DNA of 64,000 bases from Dictyobacter kobayashii (GTDB lineage: Bacteria > Chloroflexota > Ktedonobacteria > Ktedonobacterales > Ktedonobacteraceae): contig NZ_BIFS01000001.1 of the NCBI RefSeq assembly GCF_003967555.1, positions 186,001 to 250,000 of the forward strand, written 5' to 3'. A program made the position numbers and the translations under genes. The notes beneath the pieces are model-generated. The model was given only the letters and a program-made list of their open reading frames with translations. It ran no database searches and was not told the origin of the DNA. This document shows positions 30,380 to 39,453 of this stretch, piece by piece. The stretch's first letter is position 1; every line of letters begins with the position of its first letter.

Positions 30380-30409
30380 AAAAAAGGGGTTAGCTCTACT
30401 ACTAACCCC
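30380..30409 (-). terminator. Terminator after the hypothetical gene 30455-31624
   Basis: 8-bp stem GGGGTTAG / CTAACCCC, loop of 8, with a T6 run on the minus strand. It sits 46 bp past the stop. Confidence 0.85.
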
Positions 30410-30454
30410 ACCCATGCTACTATATCCCCACCTTATCTATCCAGGCGCAACATC

Positions 30455-31624
30455 TTAAAAGAGCTCGCCAAGCAACACAATATAGTTAAACGAGGTTTTT
30501 ATCGAAGTCGGTGCAGTTAGATGCACAGTAAATCCTACTTGCGGCTGCAAAGAGATATATTGCACCACTACAGGACCCGGATTAGAAGTAAGCGTGACCA
30601 ATACCACACTGGCGCCAGTTACATACAAGTTTGAAACAGTCGCATCTCTCTGCCCACACTCAAAAAATCCTGATCCTGACAGAGTTCCCTGTGCAGATCG
30701 CTCCAGCACACCTTTGAAAATCTCTGGTCGTGCTTCTTCTTTTTCAGCGACCACTTCTGGAAGAGGCTGACTACTAGCGTGTCGCTCTTCTCTTTTGGTA
30801 TTCACTGTGGGAAGGTGCATACTGGTTGAACCCGCCTCCTCGCGTCGTGGAGAGAGCACAGAAAGATGTATTCCCGTTGTGTTCGCATCTCCTCGTTTAA
30901 CCAGATCAGCCTGTTCTCGTTCCTCAGCTAATCTATCACTTTCCCTACTATTGGATGCCCACGCCTTATTCTTATGGGACGCAGGATTAGGAACAACTTC
31001 TAAACGAATTTTTGTAGTTCTACCCGCCAGGCGTTGCCGACTACTCTGCTCCTTCGGAGAGGTTGAGGGCCCTTTCGGATCCTTTGGTATTGGACCAGTC
31101 ATTGTTGAGGCAGTGCAGACTTCTATATCTGCAATTGAAGCCAGGGCAGAAGCCTTCATACCTGTAGTGACTGACTGAGTATAACCGAACTCAGTTTGTT
31201 CCAGAGAAGAGGCCTCCGCCATTTGAGCAGGGCCATTAAAGGCAACAAAAGACGATGTTAAACGCTGCGCAAAACGCATCAGTATGTTCGTATTTTGTGT
31301 TGTGGTATTGGGCTTCCTCTCCCCCACCTCACCAGAAGGAACAACAGCGTATGAGCCAGCATCAGCAAAAGAATTATCTTCAGAACGAACGGCCTCTATC
31401 ACTCTAGATTGTAGGCGCAGGCGCGGCGGAACAAGCGATGGCTCACGTACAGACTGCGTAAAGCTTGTCATTCCATGCTCATCGACCTCTGCCCAACCTA
31501 ATTCGTCTGAAGAAGCATCCCCCAATGTTTCTTCAACAGAAACAGAGAGGCCTTGACGCTCCCGTGCTACACGAGATAGCCATGTTTGCTGATTTTGTTC
31601 ATCATGTTCTTCATTCAAAATCAT
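30455..31624 (-). CDS. Hypothetical protein with C-terminal beta-rich domain
   Basis: ~389-residue protein of unknown function. Residues 1-300 are hydrophilic and low-complexity (Ser/Thr/Glu/Arg) and probably disordered, with several repeated TTGIHLSVL/STSMHLPTV-like short segments. The last ~75 residues form a compact beta-rich domain: LSGSGFFECGQRDATVSNLY, then GASVVLVTLTSNPGPVVVQY and VGFTVHLTAP. This C-terminal module resembles small surface-protein beta domains I have seen in Ktedonobacteria, but the name is not known. No signal peptide is visible. ATG 31624 is preferred (GGGAG 6 nt upstream). Confidence 0.6.
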   Translation of the reverse strand: MILNEEHDEQNQQTWLSRVARERQGLSVSVEETLGDASSDELGWAEVDEHGMTSFTQSVREPSLVPPRLRLQSRVIEAVRSEDNSFADAGSYAVVPSGEVGERKPNTTTQNTNILMRFAQRLTSSFVAFNGPAQMAEASSLEQTEFGYTQSVTTGMKASALASIADIEVCTASTMTGPIPKDPKGPSTSPKEQSSRQRLAGRTTKIRLEVVPNPASHKNKAWASNSRESDRLAEEREQADLVKRGDANTTGIHLSVLSPRREEAGSTSMHLPTVNTKREERHASSQPLPEVVAEKEEARPEIFKGVLERSAQGTLSGSGFFECGQRDATVSNLYVTGASVVLVTLTSNPGPVVVQYISLQPQVGFTVHLTAPTSIKTSFNYIVLLGELF

Positions 31625-31873
31625 CACAGCTCCCGATATACAACCACTTTTTAGACATATGATACATGTTGAGATACACAGAGGCAGTATAGCATAAAAA
31701 TGTTTATTCACCGCTATCCATAGCACATTTGCCTCATTATTGTTAATTCACTTGTAATATAACTATGTCCTAAAGGTAGGAGGAGCAAGCTAGGAAATTT
31801 GGCATATTTACATCTTCCTACTTGAAAGTATTTAGAGAAAACGCTACAATAGTGCCTGATCGCATAGATCGAC

Positions 31874-31896
31874 ACGAACGTATATAAACCGTTCGT
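31874..31896. promoter_or_regulatory. Candidate operator palindrome
   Basis: ACGAACG, a 9-nt AT-rich centre, then CGTTCGT: a perfect 7-bp inverted repeat 57 bp before the CoxG-like gene, in the divergent intergenic region. The layout suits a dimeric repressor, but no regulator is encoded nearby. Confidence 0.4.
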
Positions 31897-31952
31897 CCAA
31901 ACTGACGTGGTGGGACGCCATATTTCAAAAAAAGAGGAAGGATTTTTCCTAC

Positions 31953-32387
31953 ATGAAGCTCAGCGGAACACATAAATTTAAAGCAAGCAGCGTTCAAGTT
32001 TTCAATGCAATTCTCAATCCTGAGGTGCTGAAAGCAAGTATCCCAGGTGCTAATAGCGTTAGCTATGAGAACCCTAACACACTCTATGTTGAGGTTACCA
32101 CCTCCCTGCCTGGCCTGCGCGGACCATATGGACTCAATCTCAATATCGTACGCCGTCAGGATCCTAGCTATCTCGAACTACAGCTCCTGCGCCAGGGTAA
32201 GGGTGGCTCAATCAACGCAGTCGCTCAGATCAGCCTGGTTGATGAGGCCGACGGCGCTCTGCTTACCTACAATGCCAATGCCGAGCTCGAAGGTCTGGTA
32301 GCAACCGTAAACAATCCCCTTGGCCAGGGTATTGTGAAGAATTCTCTCAGCAGCTTCTTCAAAAACCTGGAAAAAAATATCGGCTAA
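31953..32387 (+). CDS. CoxG-like SRPBCC protein
   Basis: 144-residue START/SRPBCC-fold protein of the CoxG (carbon monoxide dehydrogenase subunit G) family. It begins MKLSGTHKFKASSVQVFNAI, followed by NPEVLKASIPGANSV, the characteristic segment that leads into the hydrophobic pocket. CoxG proteins anchor or help mature molybdenum hydroxylases at the membrane, but no coxMSL-type genes lie here, so a different lipid or hydrophobic ligand role is likely. GAGGAAGGA precedes the ATG. A second, divergent CoxG-like gene lies convergent beyond a long inverted repeat. Confidence 0.85.
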   Translation: MKLSGTHKFKASSVQVFNAILNPEVLKASIPGANSVSYENPNTLYVEVTTSLPGLRGPYGLNLNIVRRQDPSYLELQLLRQGKGGSINAVAQISLVDEADGALLTYNANAELEGLVATVNNPLGQGIVKNSLSSFFKNLEKNIG

Positions 32388-32398
32388 GACCCGTTGTA

Positions 32399-32484
32399 AG
32401 CATAACTTACACAAAAAACAGGCAGCGTATTTGCGCAACAATTGTTGTACAGATACGCTGCCTGTTTTTTGTGTAAGTTATGCT
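32399..32484. terminator. Long perfect inverted repeat, bidirectional terminator
   Basis: Two 32-nt arms (32399-32430 and 32453-32484) are exact reverse complements around a 22-nt loop. The arms include A6 and T6 tracts, so a terminator works in both directions between the convergent CoxG-like genes. The right arm overlaps the stop codon of the minus-strand gene. Confidence 0.85.
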
Positions 32485-32947
32485 AATTACTGCTATTTGT
32501 TTCCTGTGGGGCTTGCAGGTTAGTCTTTAAGCACGCGAAAAATTGCTCTGTAAGCTTTTCGGCGGTGCTATTCATTAGACGTGCCCCCACACTGGCCAGC
32601 GTGCCGCCCACCATAACATGGGCCTGCCAGTCCATCTGTGTCTGAGCAGCATCCAAAGAGGTAAGGTTCATACTACCAGATAAGTCTACGGTACTTCCAG
32701 GGGCTTTACCGCGAGCTTTAACCACCATCTTTTCAGGCTCAATCATCTCTGGCCGGGTTACATCCAGATTAAACTTTGCCTTCACAGGACCAACACCAAC
32801 CGAAATCAGAGCTTTCCAGTGCTCGGGTTCTACTACTTCCAGACTCTGGAAACCAGGAGCGCAGGCAGCAACTTTGTTGACATCCAAAAGATACGCCCAG
32901 ACTTTCTCAATTGGGACGTTGATCGTTTGCGAACCGGAAAATTCCAT
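32483..32947 (-). CDS. CoxG-like SRPBCC protein
   Basis: ~154-residue SRPBCC-fold protein of the CoxG type: MEFSGSQTINVPIEKVWAYL, then DVNKVAACAPGFQSLEVVEP and the beta-hairpin VKAKFNLDVTRPEMI. The C-terminal helix is typical (SVGARLMNSTAEKLTEQFF). Its sequence is quite diverged from the neighbouring convergent copy, so they are not recent duplicates. No CO dehydrogenase genes are seen. The ATG at 32947 is preferred; a TTG nine bases earlier is also open. Confidence 0.85.
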   Translation of the reverse strand: MEFSGSQTINVPIEKVWAYLLDVNKVAACAPGFQSLEVVEPEHWKALISVGVGPVKAKFNLDVTRPEMIEPEKMVVKARGKAPGSTVDLSGSMNLTSLDAAQTQMDWQAHVMVGGTLASVGARLMNSTAEKLTEQFFACLKTNLQAPQETNSSN

Positions 32948-33072
32948 ATCGAACAACTACCTTTCAACCAGGATATATCACCATTTTATTATCTAATGAT
33001 GGATATCGACATAGATATTCATCATATCACAGACTGACTCATTGACCAGCAGACGGTACAAGCAGGCTCTTC

Positions 33073-34299
33073 CTACTGCACACGACAAAAAATGGATTTT
33101 AAATATGCCGTCTCTGGCATGGCAATATGAATGGGGTGGTCTACCCCATGCGTATAAGACTCAAGCAACTGGACTGAACGCTGGAGACGCTGGGCGCTGA
33201 GCGATACTGACCCTAACAAATCATCCATTCCAACCACCCCTGAACATGAGCAGGTCAAAAGGATACCGCCTGGCTTTAATACTTGCATGCCAAGCATATT
33301 AAGCCTGCGATAGGCCTTGAGCGCCTGTGTACGAGCCCCCTGTGACTTGGCAAAGGCTGGTGGGTCTAACACCACTACATCAAATAGCTCGCCCTGGCTG
33401 TGCGCTTCTTCTAGATAATCAAAGACATCAGCAACAACGAATTGGTGGGCTGAGGTGTCTAATCCATTCATCTCAAAAATCTGGCGCGCAGCATCTATAG
33501 CGGGTGCCGAGATATCTACACTTGTCACCTGGGCAGGTGGCTTATTCAGGGCTGCATAGACGGAAAAGCCGCCAGTATAGCTAAAGCAATTGAGCACACG
33601 CTTTCCACGCGTATATTTACGCAGCGCTTCACGCTTATCACGCTGGTCTAGAAAAAAACCGGTTTTCTGACCTTGCCAGAAATCGATGAAGAAAGAGACA
33701 CCATTTTCACGCACCTGCACTTGCTCAGGCACTTCCCCAGCAGCGATAGTGGGCTCCTCAATCTGTAACCCTTCTCTCCGACGCGATTGACCATCATTGC
33801 GCAATAGTATCCCTCTGGCACCAGTCTCTTGCATCAGAGCCTCTATGACCAGTGGACGCAACTGCTCCATGCCCGCAGTGTGAATCTGGGCAACCAGAAT
33901 ATCAGCATAGCGATCTACCACCAATCCTGGCAAACCATCTCCTTCTGAGTTAATCAGGCGATAGGCATTTGTTTGTTCGGGATCAAAAACCTCTCGTAGC
34001 GCTACCGCACTGTGGATGCGCCGCCGCAAAAATTCAAGATCAATATCTTCCTCAAAATCATGTGTTAAAATACGGACGGCGATATCGGTGTTGGCATTAT
34101 AATATCCGCGCGCGACAAACTTGCCAGTCGCCGATTTTATATCCAATACACCCCCGTTCTCAACCCAACGCGGAGGTTGCTGGAGAGCGCCAGAGAAGAT
34201 CCAGAGATGTCCATTAAGCAAGCTCTCGTCACGATGCGGTTTCAAACTCGCACCAGGATAATGAATAGCAGACACTAGACCACGTACTCCTTCAAACAT
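33073..34299 (-). CDS. rlmI: Class I rRNA methyltransferase, RlmI family
   Basis: 408-residue SAM-dependent methyltransferase with an N-terminal PUA domain (SLLNGHLWIFSGAL) and a C-terminal Rossmann domain. Motifs: VLNCFSYTGGFSVYAAL (motif I), LDPPAFAKS (motif IV), and LLTCSCSG with the catalytic cysteine. It resembles RlmI, which makes m5C1962 in 23S rRNA; a close paralogue or RlmK-type activity cannot be excluded. Length is normal. No convincing ribosome-binding site precedes the ATG, so it may be leaderless or the start may differ. Confidence 0.83.
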   Translation of the reverse strand: MFEGVRGLVSAIHYPGASLKPHRDESLLNGHLWIFSGALQQPPRWVENGGVLDIKSATGKFVARGYYNANTDIAVRILTHDFEEDIDLEFLRRRIHSAVALREVFDPEQTNAYRLINSEGDGLPGLVVDRYADILVAQIHTAGMEQLRPLVIEALMQETGARGILLRNDGQSRRREGLQIEEPTIAAGEVPEQVQVRENGVSFFIDFWQGQKTGFFLDQRDKREALRKYTRGKRVLNCFSYTGGFSVYAALNKPPAQVTSVDISAPAIDAARQIFEMNGLDTSAHQFVVADVFDYLEEAHSQGELFDVVVLDPPAFAKSQGARTQALKAYRRLNMLGMQVLKPGGILLTCSCSGVVGMDDLLGSVSLSAQRLQRSVQLLESYTHGVDHPIHIAMPETAYLKSIFCRVQ

Positions 34300-34372
34300 A
34301 ACTTATATATACAATTTGGATATACAATCTGGCCCATTATCGCATAGAAGGACAGGAACATCCAAACAAACT

Positions 34373-34398
34373 GAGGGACGCTTTTATTAGCGTCCCTC
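34373..34398. terminator. Hairpin after GH15 gene
   Basis: 10-bp perfect stem GAGGGACGCT / AGCGTCCCTC with a 6-nt loop, 47 bp past the GH15 stop and upstream of the rlmI gene on the same strand. Confidence 0.7.
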
Positions 34399-34444
34399 GG
34401 TTAAAAAAATGAATGATTGCGAGAATAATAAAGATGCTCTGAGC

Positions 34445-36430
34445 TTACTGCTTTTGTAAACGAATAGCAGCGATAAGTGGATCAGTGTGATGTTCCGCCA
34501 TACGAATTTCAGCTTTTCTTAAATTGTTCGCACTATTAATAAGGGCTATATGGGTAAAGGCCTGTGGATAATTCCCTAATGCAGCATTGTTTTCTGAATC
34601 AATTTCTTCTGAGAACAATCCCAGGCGTCCGGCATAAGTCAATAAACGCTCAAACAGGGAGCGAGCTTCAGCTATACGTCCTTGCATCGCCAGGTTATCT
34701 ACTAACCAGAATGTACAAATGGCAAAGGTTCCTTCGGAGCCATCCAACCCGTCATCAGCATGATAGCGATAGACAAAGCCGTGCTCGTCCGTGAGTTGCT
34801 CGATCGTGCGATCAACCGTCGAACGCATACGTGGGTCATCTGGCGCAATAAAACCAACCAGGGGCAGTAAGAGATTGGACGCATCTAAGGTTGCATCCCC
34901 ATAAGACTGTGTAAAAGCGCCCAGGTTCGTATCATAACCATTCATCAGAATATCAGCTCTGATCTGGTCACGCACAGCAATCCAACGCGGCAGGTCGGCC
35001 TCCAGATTCATTTGCTCGGCAGCACGAATACCACGGTCCAGGGCTACCCAGCACATGACTTTTGAATAGACGAAATGACGTAATCCACCACGCACTTCCC
35101 AGATGCCACTATCGGATTCTTGCCAGTGAGCACAGACATGATCTACCAGCATACGCATCATTGACCACAGAGGGCCCTCTAGCGTCTCACCATAGCGTTC
35201 AAAACAACCCTGGCGTCTGTAGAGATGGATGCAATCCAGCACTTCACCAAAGACATCCATTTGTTTTTGTTCAGCGGCACCATTCCCGATACGTACAGGA
35301 CTGGAGTTACAATAACCACTTAAATGGTGTAATTCAAATTCAGTTAAATCGCGTTCACCGCGAATACCATACATAATTTGCAGATCTTCACCGTTTGCGT
35401 AAGAGAGGCGACGCAACCAATGGGTAAAGGCGCGTGCTTCTTCAGTGAAGCCCAGCACATTGAAAGCATAAAGGGTAAAGGTAGCATCGCGTAACCAGGT
35501 AAAGCGATAATCCCAGTTACGTACACCACCCAGGTGCTCCGGCAAGGATGTGGTGGGAGCGGCAACAATGGCTCCGGTTGGAGCATAGGTCATCAGCTTC
35601 AAAGCCAGCGCGCTGCGCTCGACCCATTCGGCATAAGGACCCTGGTAGCTGCTTCCTGCAATCCATTTGCGCCAGGCATGAAGGGTATGAGCCAGCTCAG
35701 CATCAAAGTTACGCGTTGGTAGTTCTTCTTCTACCAGTCGTCTGGCAGATTGAGCTGTACGCCCCATACCAACGGCGAATAACAGACGCTCACCCTCACG
35801 CAGTGTCACCTGAGCTACAATTGTGGCATAAGCCTCATTATTTTCTTGCACTACTTGCATGGAATAAGATGGCAATAAGTGAGCTCCAACAATCGCCAGA
35901 GCAACATGTTGCCGACCACTGGAGATAAAGGCACCCAGCTGTTCAGGTATCAGCTCAACATCGCAGGGATCAGCTGCGTAATTGGGGCTAACCTTCAACC
36001 TCATAGTAACTGACATTTCTCCGTGTACACATTCAACTATGCGCACCAGACAATGACAAGAACCATCTTCGCGAGTCCAGGTGTTATTGTTCATAGCCCT
36101 ATAAGGCCATGCGCTCAGTGTTTCAACTGGCATGAAGTCTGTAAGGACTATTTCTCCTGCGATACTGGCAAAACGTGTTTGCAACACGTTACTTCCACGC
36201 AGATAACGCTGTGAGCCTGGAATGGTCCCTTCCGTGGGAGCAATCTGGAAGTAACCTCCACGCTCAGCATCTAACAAACGACAAAAGATGGCCGGGCTAT
36301 CAAAGTCCGGTAGACATCCCCAGTCTACCGACCCGTCTGGCGATACAAGTACCGCCGAATGGCAGTCACCGATGACGCCATACGAATTAATCGGCAGATA
36401 TGTGCGATTGAGTTCGTTCTTCCCAACCAT
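34445..36430 (-). CDS. Glycoside hydrolase family 15 protein (glucoamylase/trehalase type)
   Basis: 661-residue GH15 enzyme with the layout of the trehalase/glucoamylase-like bacterial group. The N-terminal beta-sandwich starts INSYGVIGDCHSAVLVSPDG. The (alpha/alpha)6 barrel has RNWDYRFTWLRDATFTLYAF, the general acid in GIWEVRGG and the second catalytic region in NAALGNYPQAFTHIALI. It should hydrolyse alpha-glucosidic bonds in trehalose or maltodextrins inside the cell; there is no signal peptide. Relatives in mycobacteria are trehalases. The gene stands alone, with about 350 bp of non-coding DNA upstream. Confidence 0.88.
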   Translation of the reverse strand: MVGKNELNRTYLPINSYGVIGDCHSAVLVSPDGSVDWGCLPDFDSPAIFCRLLDAERGGYFQIAPTEGTIPGSQRYLRGSNVLQTRFASIAGEIVLTDFMPVETLSAWPYRAMNNNTWTREDGSCHCLVRIVECVHGEMSVTMRLKVSPNYAADPCDVELIPEQLGAFISSGRQHVALAIVGAHLLPSYSMQVVQENNEAYATIVAQVTLREGERLLFAVGMGRTAQSARRLVEEELPTRNFDAELAHTLHAWRKWIAGSSYQGPYAEWVERSALALKLMTYAPTGAIVAAPTTSLPEHLGGVRNWDYRFTWLRDATFTLYAFNVLGFTEEARAFTHWLRRLSYANGEDLQIMYGIRGERDLTEFELHHLSGYCNSSPVRIGNGAAEQKQMDVFGEVLDCIHLYRRQGCFERYGETLEGPLWSMMRMLVDHVCAHWQESDSGIWEVRGGLRHFVYSKVMCWVALDRGIRAAEQMNLEADLPRWIAVRDQIRADILMNGYDTNLGAFTQSYGDATLDASNLLLPLVGFIAPDDPRMRSTVDRTIEQLTDEHGFVYRYHADDGLDGSEGTFAICTFWLVDNLAMQGRIAEARSLFERLLTYAGRLGLFSEEIDSENNAALGNYPQAFTHIALINSANNLRKAEIRMAEHHTDPLIAAIRLQKQ

Positions 36431-36785
36431 TACACAACACTTCTCTCTTTATAAAAATTTGCTATAACGACAGCCTTAGAAAACTATTAAAGCTTCCTTA
36501 AAAAATCCTTAGGAGCGTTAGGAGCCTTATACCAAAGAAAAACGCAATAGCACATGGAATGGTAACAGGATTTCTAAAGATTTTCTTTTTTTAATCTTTT
36601 AGCTTCTAAAGGCGCTCACAGAGGCACATTATATATCCAATAATCGAAGTTCTTGCTGCTTCCTATGGACAGAGATAGCCCATATATGCTACCTTACTTT
36701 TAGCAGGTTCCACTGTTGGCGCCTACTGAAAAGCTGAACTATCTATGCTATAGACAGCTACTTTTAGTATAAAGGGCAGGCATAT
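36431..36785. other. Intergenic region
   Basis: AT-rich region between the divergent GH15 gene and a small membrane-protein gene. A direct near-repeat (TTAGGAGCG, TTAGGAGCC) lies at about 36509-36526. No well-spaced consensus promoter or structure was seen. Confidence 0.45.
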
Positions 36786-36944
36786 ATGCAAGCACTCCAA
36801 CAAGTGATGCGACACCCAGCGGGTAGAATTGGGATCACCCTTGGTCTGGCACTCGGCTTCATAGCCACCTTGATGGGCGAAGCAAGTAAAGCCTTACTGT
36901 TCGCAGGACTATGTCGCTTGATCGCGGGCAAAATGAAGCGGTAA
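36786..36944 (+). CDS. Small membrane protein, 52 residues
   Basis: A 52-codon gene. It encodes a basic start (MQALQQVMRHPAGRI), a hydrophobic helix (GITLGLALGFIATLMG) and a second amphipathic stretch ending KMKR. GGGCAGG lies 5-10 nt before the ATG. Codon usage and helix pattern are protein-like. It is isolated between a GH15 gene and the haem operon, with its own downstream hairpin. Function unknown. Confidence 0.5.
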   Translation: MQALQQVMRHPAGRIGITLGLALGFIATLMGEASKALLFAGLCRLIAGKMKR

Positions 36945-37032
36945 GTTTAGCGTCATGAGAGGCTCTCGATGATGCTTGTAGTGCTTCAGCTTTCTCGTTT
37001 TCCTTAATATCCATGGTCCACAACAATAACAG

Positions 37033-37061
37033 CAGCGCTGGTATATATATAACCAGCGCTG
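37033..37061. terminator. Bidirectional terminator hairpin
   Basis: Perfect 10-bp stem CAGCGCTGGT / ACCAGCGCTG with a 9-nt AT loop, between the small membrane-protein gene and the end of the haem operon. Confidence 0.75.
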
Positions 37062-37114
37062 TCTTTCTCTGACACTATAACATATTCATCAAGGCGAATC
37101 ATCCACCCATTGGA

Positions 37115-38092
37115 CTAATCATTCAACCATTGGGCTACTTCAGGGGCAAAATAGGTAATAATCATATCTGCACCTGCGCGTCTGATGCCGGTCAGTATCT
37201 CCATCACAACACGCTGCTCATCAATCCAGCCGTTCTGAGCGGCCGCTTTAACCATCGAGTACTCACCACTGACATTGTAAGCCACTACCGGCAAGTCACA
37301 ATGATCTCTCACTTGACGAATAACGTCCAGATAAGATAGAGCAGGTTTGACCATGACCATATCTGCCCCTTCATTGATGTCTTGCTCTAATTCACGCAAG
37401 GCTTCACGAACATTGGCAGGGTCCATCTGGTAGGCACGTCGATCTCCAAACTGAGGAGTAGAGCCAGCCGCTTCACGGAATGGTCCATAAAATCCTGAGG
37501 CATATTTAACCGAATACGCCATAATGGGGGTCTGATTATAACCGTGCTCATCCAGCGTGCGCCGTAGCACTCCAATTCTTCCATCCATCATATCTGAAGG
37601 CGCCACAATATCCGCGCCAGCTTCAACATGAGAGAGGGCCATTTGGGCTAGCAATTCCAGGGACTCGTCGTTTTGAACAGTCCCGTTATGGATGACACCA
37701 CAATGACCATGATCTGTATATTCACACAGACAGACATCTGTGATGATCAAGGTTTCTGGGGTTGCGACTTTCAGCCGGCGAATGGCTTCCTGAATTACAC
37801 CATGCTCGGCATATGCCTGTGAGCCAACTGCATCCTTCTCATTGGGAATACCAAAGAGGAGGATGGCTGGAATACCCAATGCAGCAATACGCGTGGCTTC
37901 TTCCGCCACCTGGTCTAATGGCCATTGCATGATGCCTGGCATGGAACTTATTTCCTGGGGTTCCCGCGCTCCTTCAGCAACAAACATAGGATAGATCAGT
38001 TGGTCTACCCGTAGATGGGTTTCGCGCACCAGGCTGCGTATTTTATCATTCTGCCGCAAACGACGCAAACGTACATGTGGAAAATTATTCAT
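37115..38092 (-). CDS. hemB: Delta-aminolevulinic acid dehydratase (porphobilinogen synthase)
   Basis: 325-residue enzyme that joins two aminolevulinates into porphobilinogen. The cysteine-rich site DVCLCEYTDHGHCGVIHNG is the zinc-binding form. The two active-site lysines lie in AYSVKYASGFYGPFREA and MVMVKPALSYLDVI (Schiff-base Lys). Start at ATG 38092 because AGGAG is 8 nt upstream; a GTG nine bases earlier overlaps the ribosome-binding site. Last gene of the haem operon, 29 bp after hemL. Confidence 0.95.
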   Translation of the reverse strand: MNNFPHVRLRRLRQNDKIRSLVRETHLRVDQLIYPMFVAEGAREPQEISSMPGIMQWPLDQVAEEATRIAALGIPAILLFGIPNEKDAVGSQAYAEHGVIQEAIRRLKVATPETLIITDVCLCEYTDHGHCGVIHNGTVQNDESLELLAQMALSHVEAGADIVAPSDMMDGRIGVLRRTLDEHGYNQTPIMAYSVKYASGFYGPFREAAGSTPQFGDRRAYQMDPANVREALRELEQDINEGADMVMVKPALSYLDVIRQVRDHCDLPVVAYNVSGEYSMVKAAAQNGWIDEQRVVMEILTGIRRAGADMIITYFAPEVAQWLND

Positions 38093-38121
38093 CAACTCCA
38101 CTCCTCTCCTACTTACTATTC

Positions 38122-39426
38122 TTAAGCATTGATACTTGCGGCCGCTGCCTGTATGGTCTCCTCGATCATAGCATCATCAAGCGCAAGTGAGATAAAACAG
38201 GATTCAAATTGAGAAGGAGGAAGGTAGATACCCTGCTTCAGCATACTCCAGAAGTAACGTGCAAACTGTTGGGTATCTGAACGTTTTGCACTGGTATAAT
38301 CCACTACTGGCTCATGCGAAAAATACAGGCAGAACATTGCACCAATACGTTTGAAGATCGCGTCGACCTTGTTATCCTGTAAAGCTTTTGTGAAGCCTTC
38401 TTCTAATCGCTGTCCTTTTCTTTCAAGTTCTTCATATTGCCCGGGCTGGCGCAACTCTTTCAGGGTGGCGATGCCCGCCGCCATTGCCAGAGGATTTCCT
38501 GAGAGGGTGCCCGCCTGGTACATAGGGCCAACTGGCGCTACCATCTCCATAATCTCTCTACGACCACCATAGGCACCTACAGGTAAACCGCCACCAATAA
38601 TTTTGCCGAAGCAGGTCAGATCAGGGGTGATCTTTACGCGTTCCTGCATGCCACCCAGGGCCACGCGGAAGCCGGTCATGACCTCATCAAAGATCAAGAT
38701 GGCGTGGTATTTTTGCGTTAACTCGCGCAACTTTTCCAGGAAGCCTGGCGCGGGTGGGACCAGCCCCATGTTAGCGGCAATTGGTTCAACAATAATAGCT
38801 GCGATATCATCTGGATAGCGAGCAAAGAGCTCTTCAACCTCTGCAGCATTGTTATAATCAGCCGTCAATGTGTTTTGTGTCGTCAGTGCTGGCACGCCTG
38901 GACTGTCTGGCAGTCCCATGGTTGCCACCCCTGAACCGGCCTGTACCAATAACATATCAGCATGTCCATGGTAACAACCACTAAACTTGATAATTTTGTT
39001 GCGGCCAGTGTAGGCACGGGCCAGGCGTAGCGCGCTCATCGTGGCCTCGGTGCCGGAATTGACAAAGCGAATCATTTCAACGGAAGGCACACAGTCGATT
39101 ACCAGGCGTGCCAGTTCACTCTCAGCCTGTGTAGGCGTCCCAAAGCTAAATCCCCGCTGGCTGGCTGCCACGACAGCTTCTACGACGGCTGGATAGGTGT
39201 GGCCCAGAATCATAGGACCCCAGGACTGAACATAATCCAGGTAGCGATGACCATCTACGTCATAGAGATATGGTCCGGCTGCCCGTTCAATAAACACTGG
39301 TTCACCACCCACGCCCCTGAAAGCACGCACAGGACTATTTACTCCACCAGGAAGCAGTTGTTGCGCCTCCTGGTAGAGCTGGTGGGAGCGCTCCAATGAA
39401 AAGCTATCAGAATTTGTTGTGTGCAT
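38122..39426 (-). CDS. hemL: Glutamate-1-semialdehyde 2,1-aminomutase
   Basis: 434-residue PLP enzyme that isomerises glutamate-1-semialdehyde to 5-aminolevulinate, the second step of the C5 route started by HemA. Seen: [66 protein letters not shown], and the PLP lysine in [17 protein letters not shown] (Lys275). Start has GAGGATAT upstream. Lies 27 bp after hemQ. Length is normal. Confidence 0.95.
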   Translation of the reverse strand: MHTTNSDSFSLERSHQLYQEAQQLLPGGVNSPVRAFRGVGGEPVFIERAAGPYLYDVDGHRYLDYVQSWGPMILGHTYPAVVEAVVAASQRGFSFGTPTQAESELARLVIDCVPSVEMIRFVNSGTEATMSALRLARAYTGRNKIIKFSGCYHGHADMLLVQAGSGVATMGLPDSPGVPALTTQNTLTADYNNAAEVEELFARYPDDIAAIIVEPIAANMGLVPPAPGFLEKLRELTQKYHAILIFDEVMTGFRVALGGMQERVKITPDLTCFGKIIGGGLPVGAYGGRREIMEMVAPVGPMYQAGTLSGNPLAMAAGIATLKELRQPGQYEELERKGQRLEEGFTKALQDNKVDAIFKRIGAMFCLYFSHEPVVDYTSAKRSDTQQFARYFWSMLKQGIYLPPSQFESCFISLALDDAMIEETIQAAAASINA

Positions 39427-39453
39427 AATATATCCTCTGTACTCCTCGTGTAT

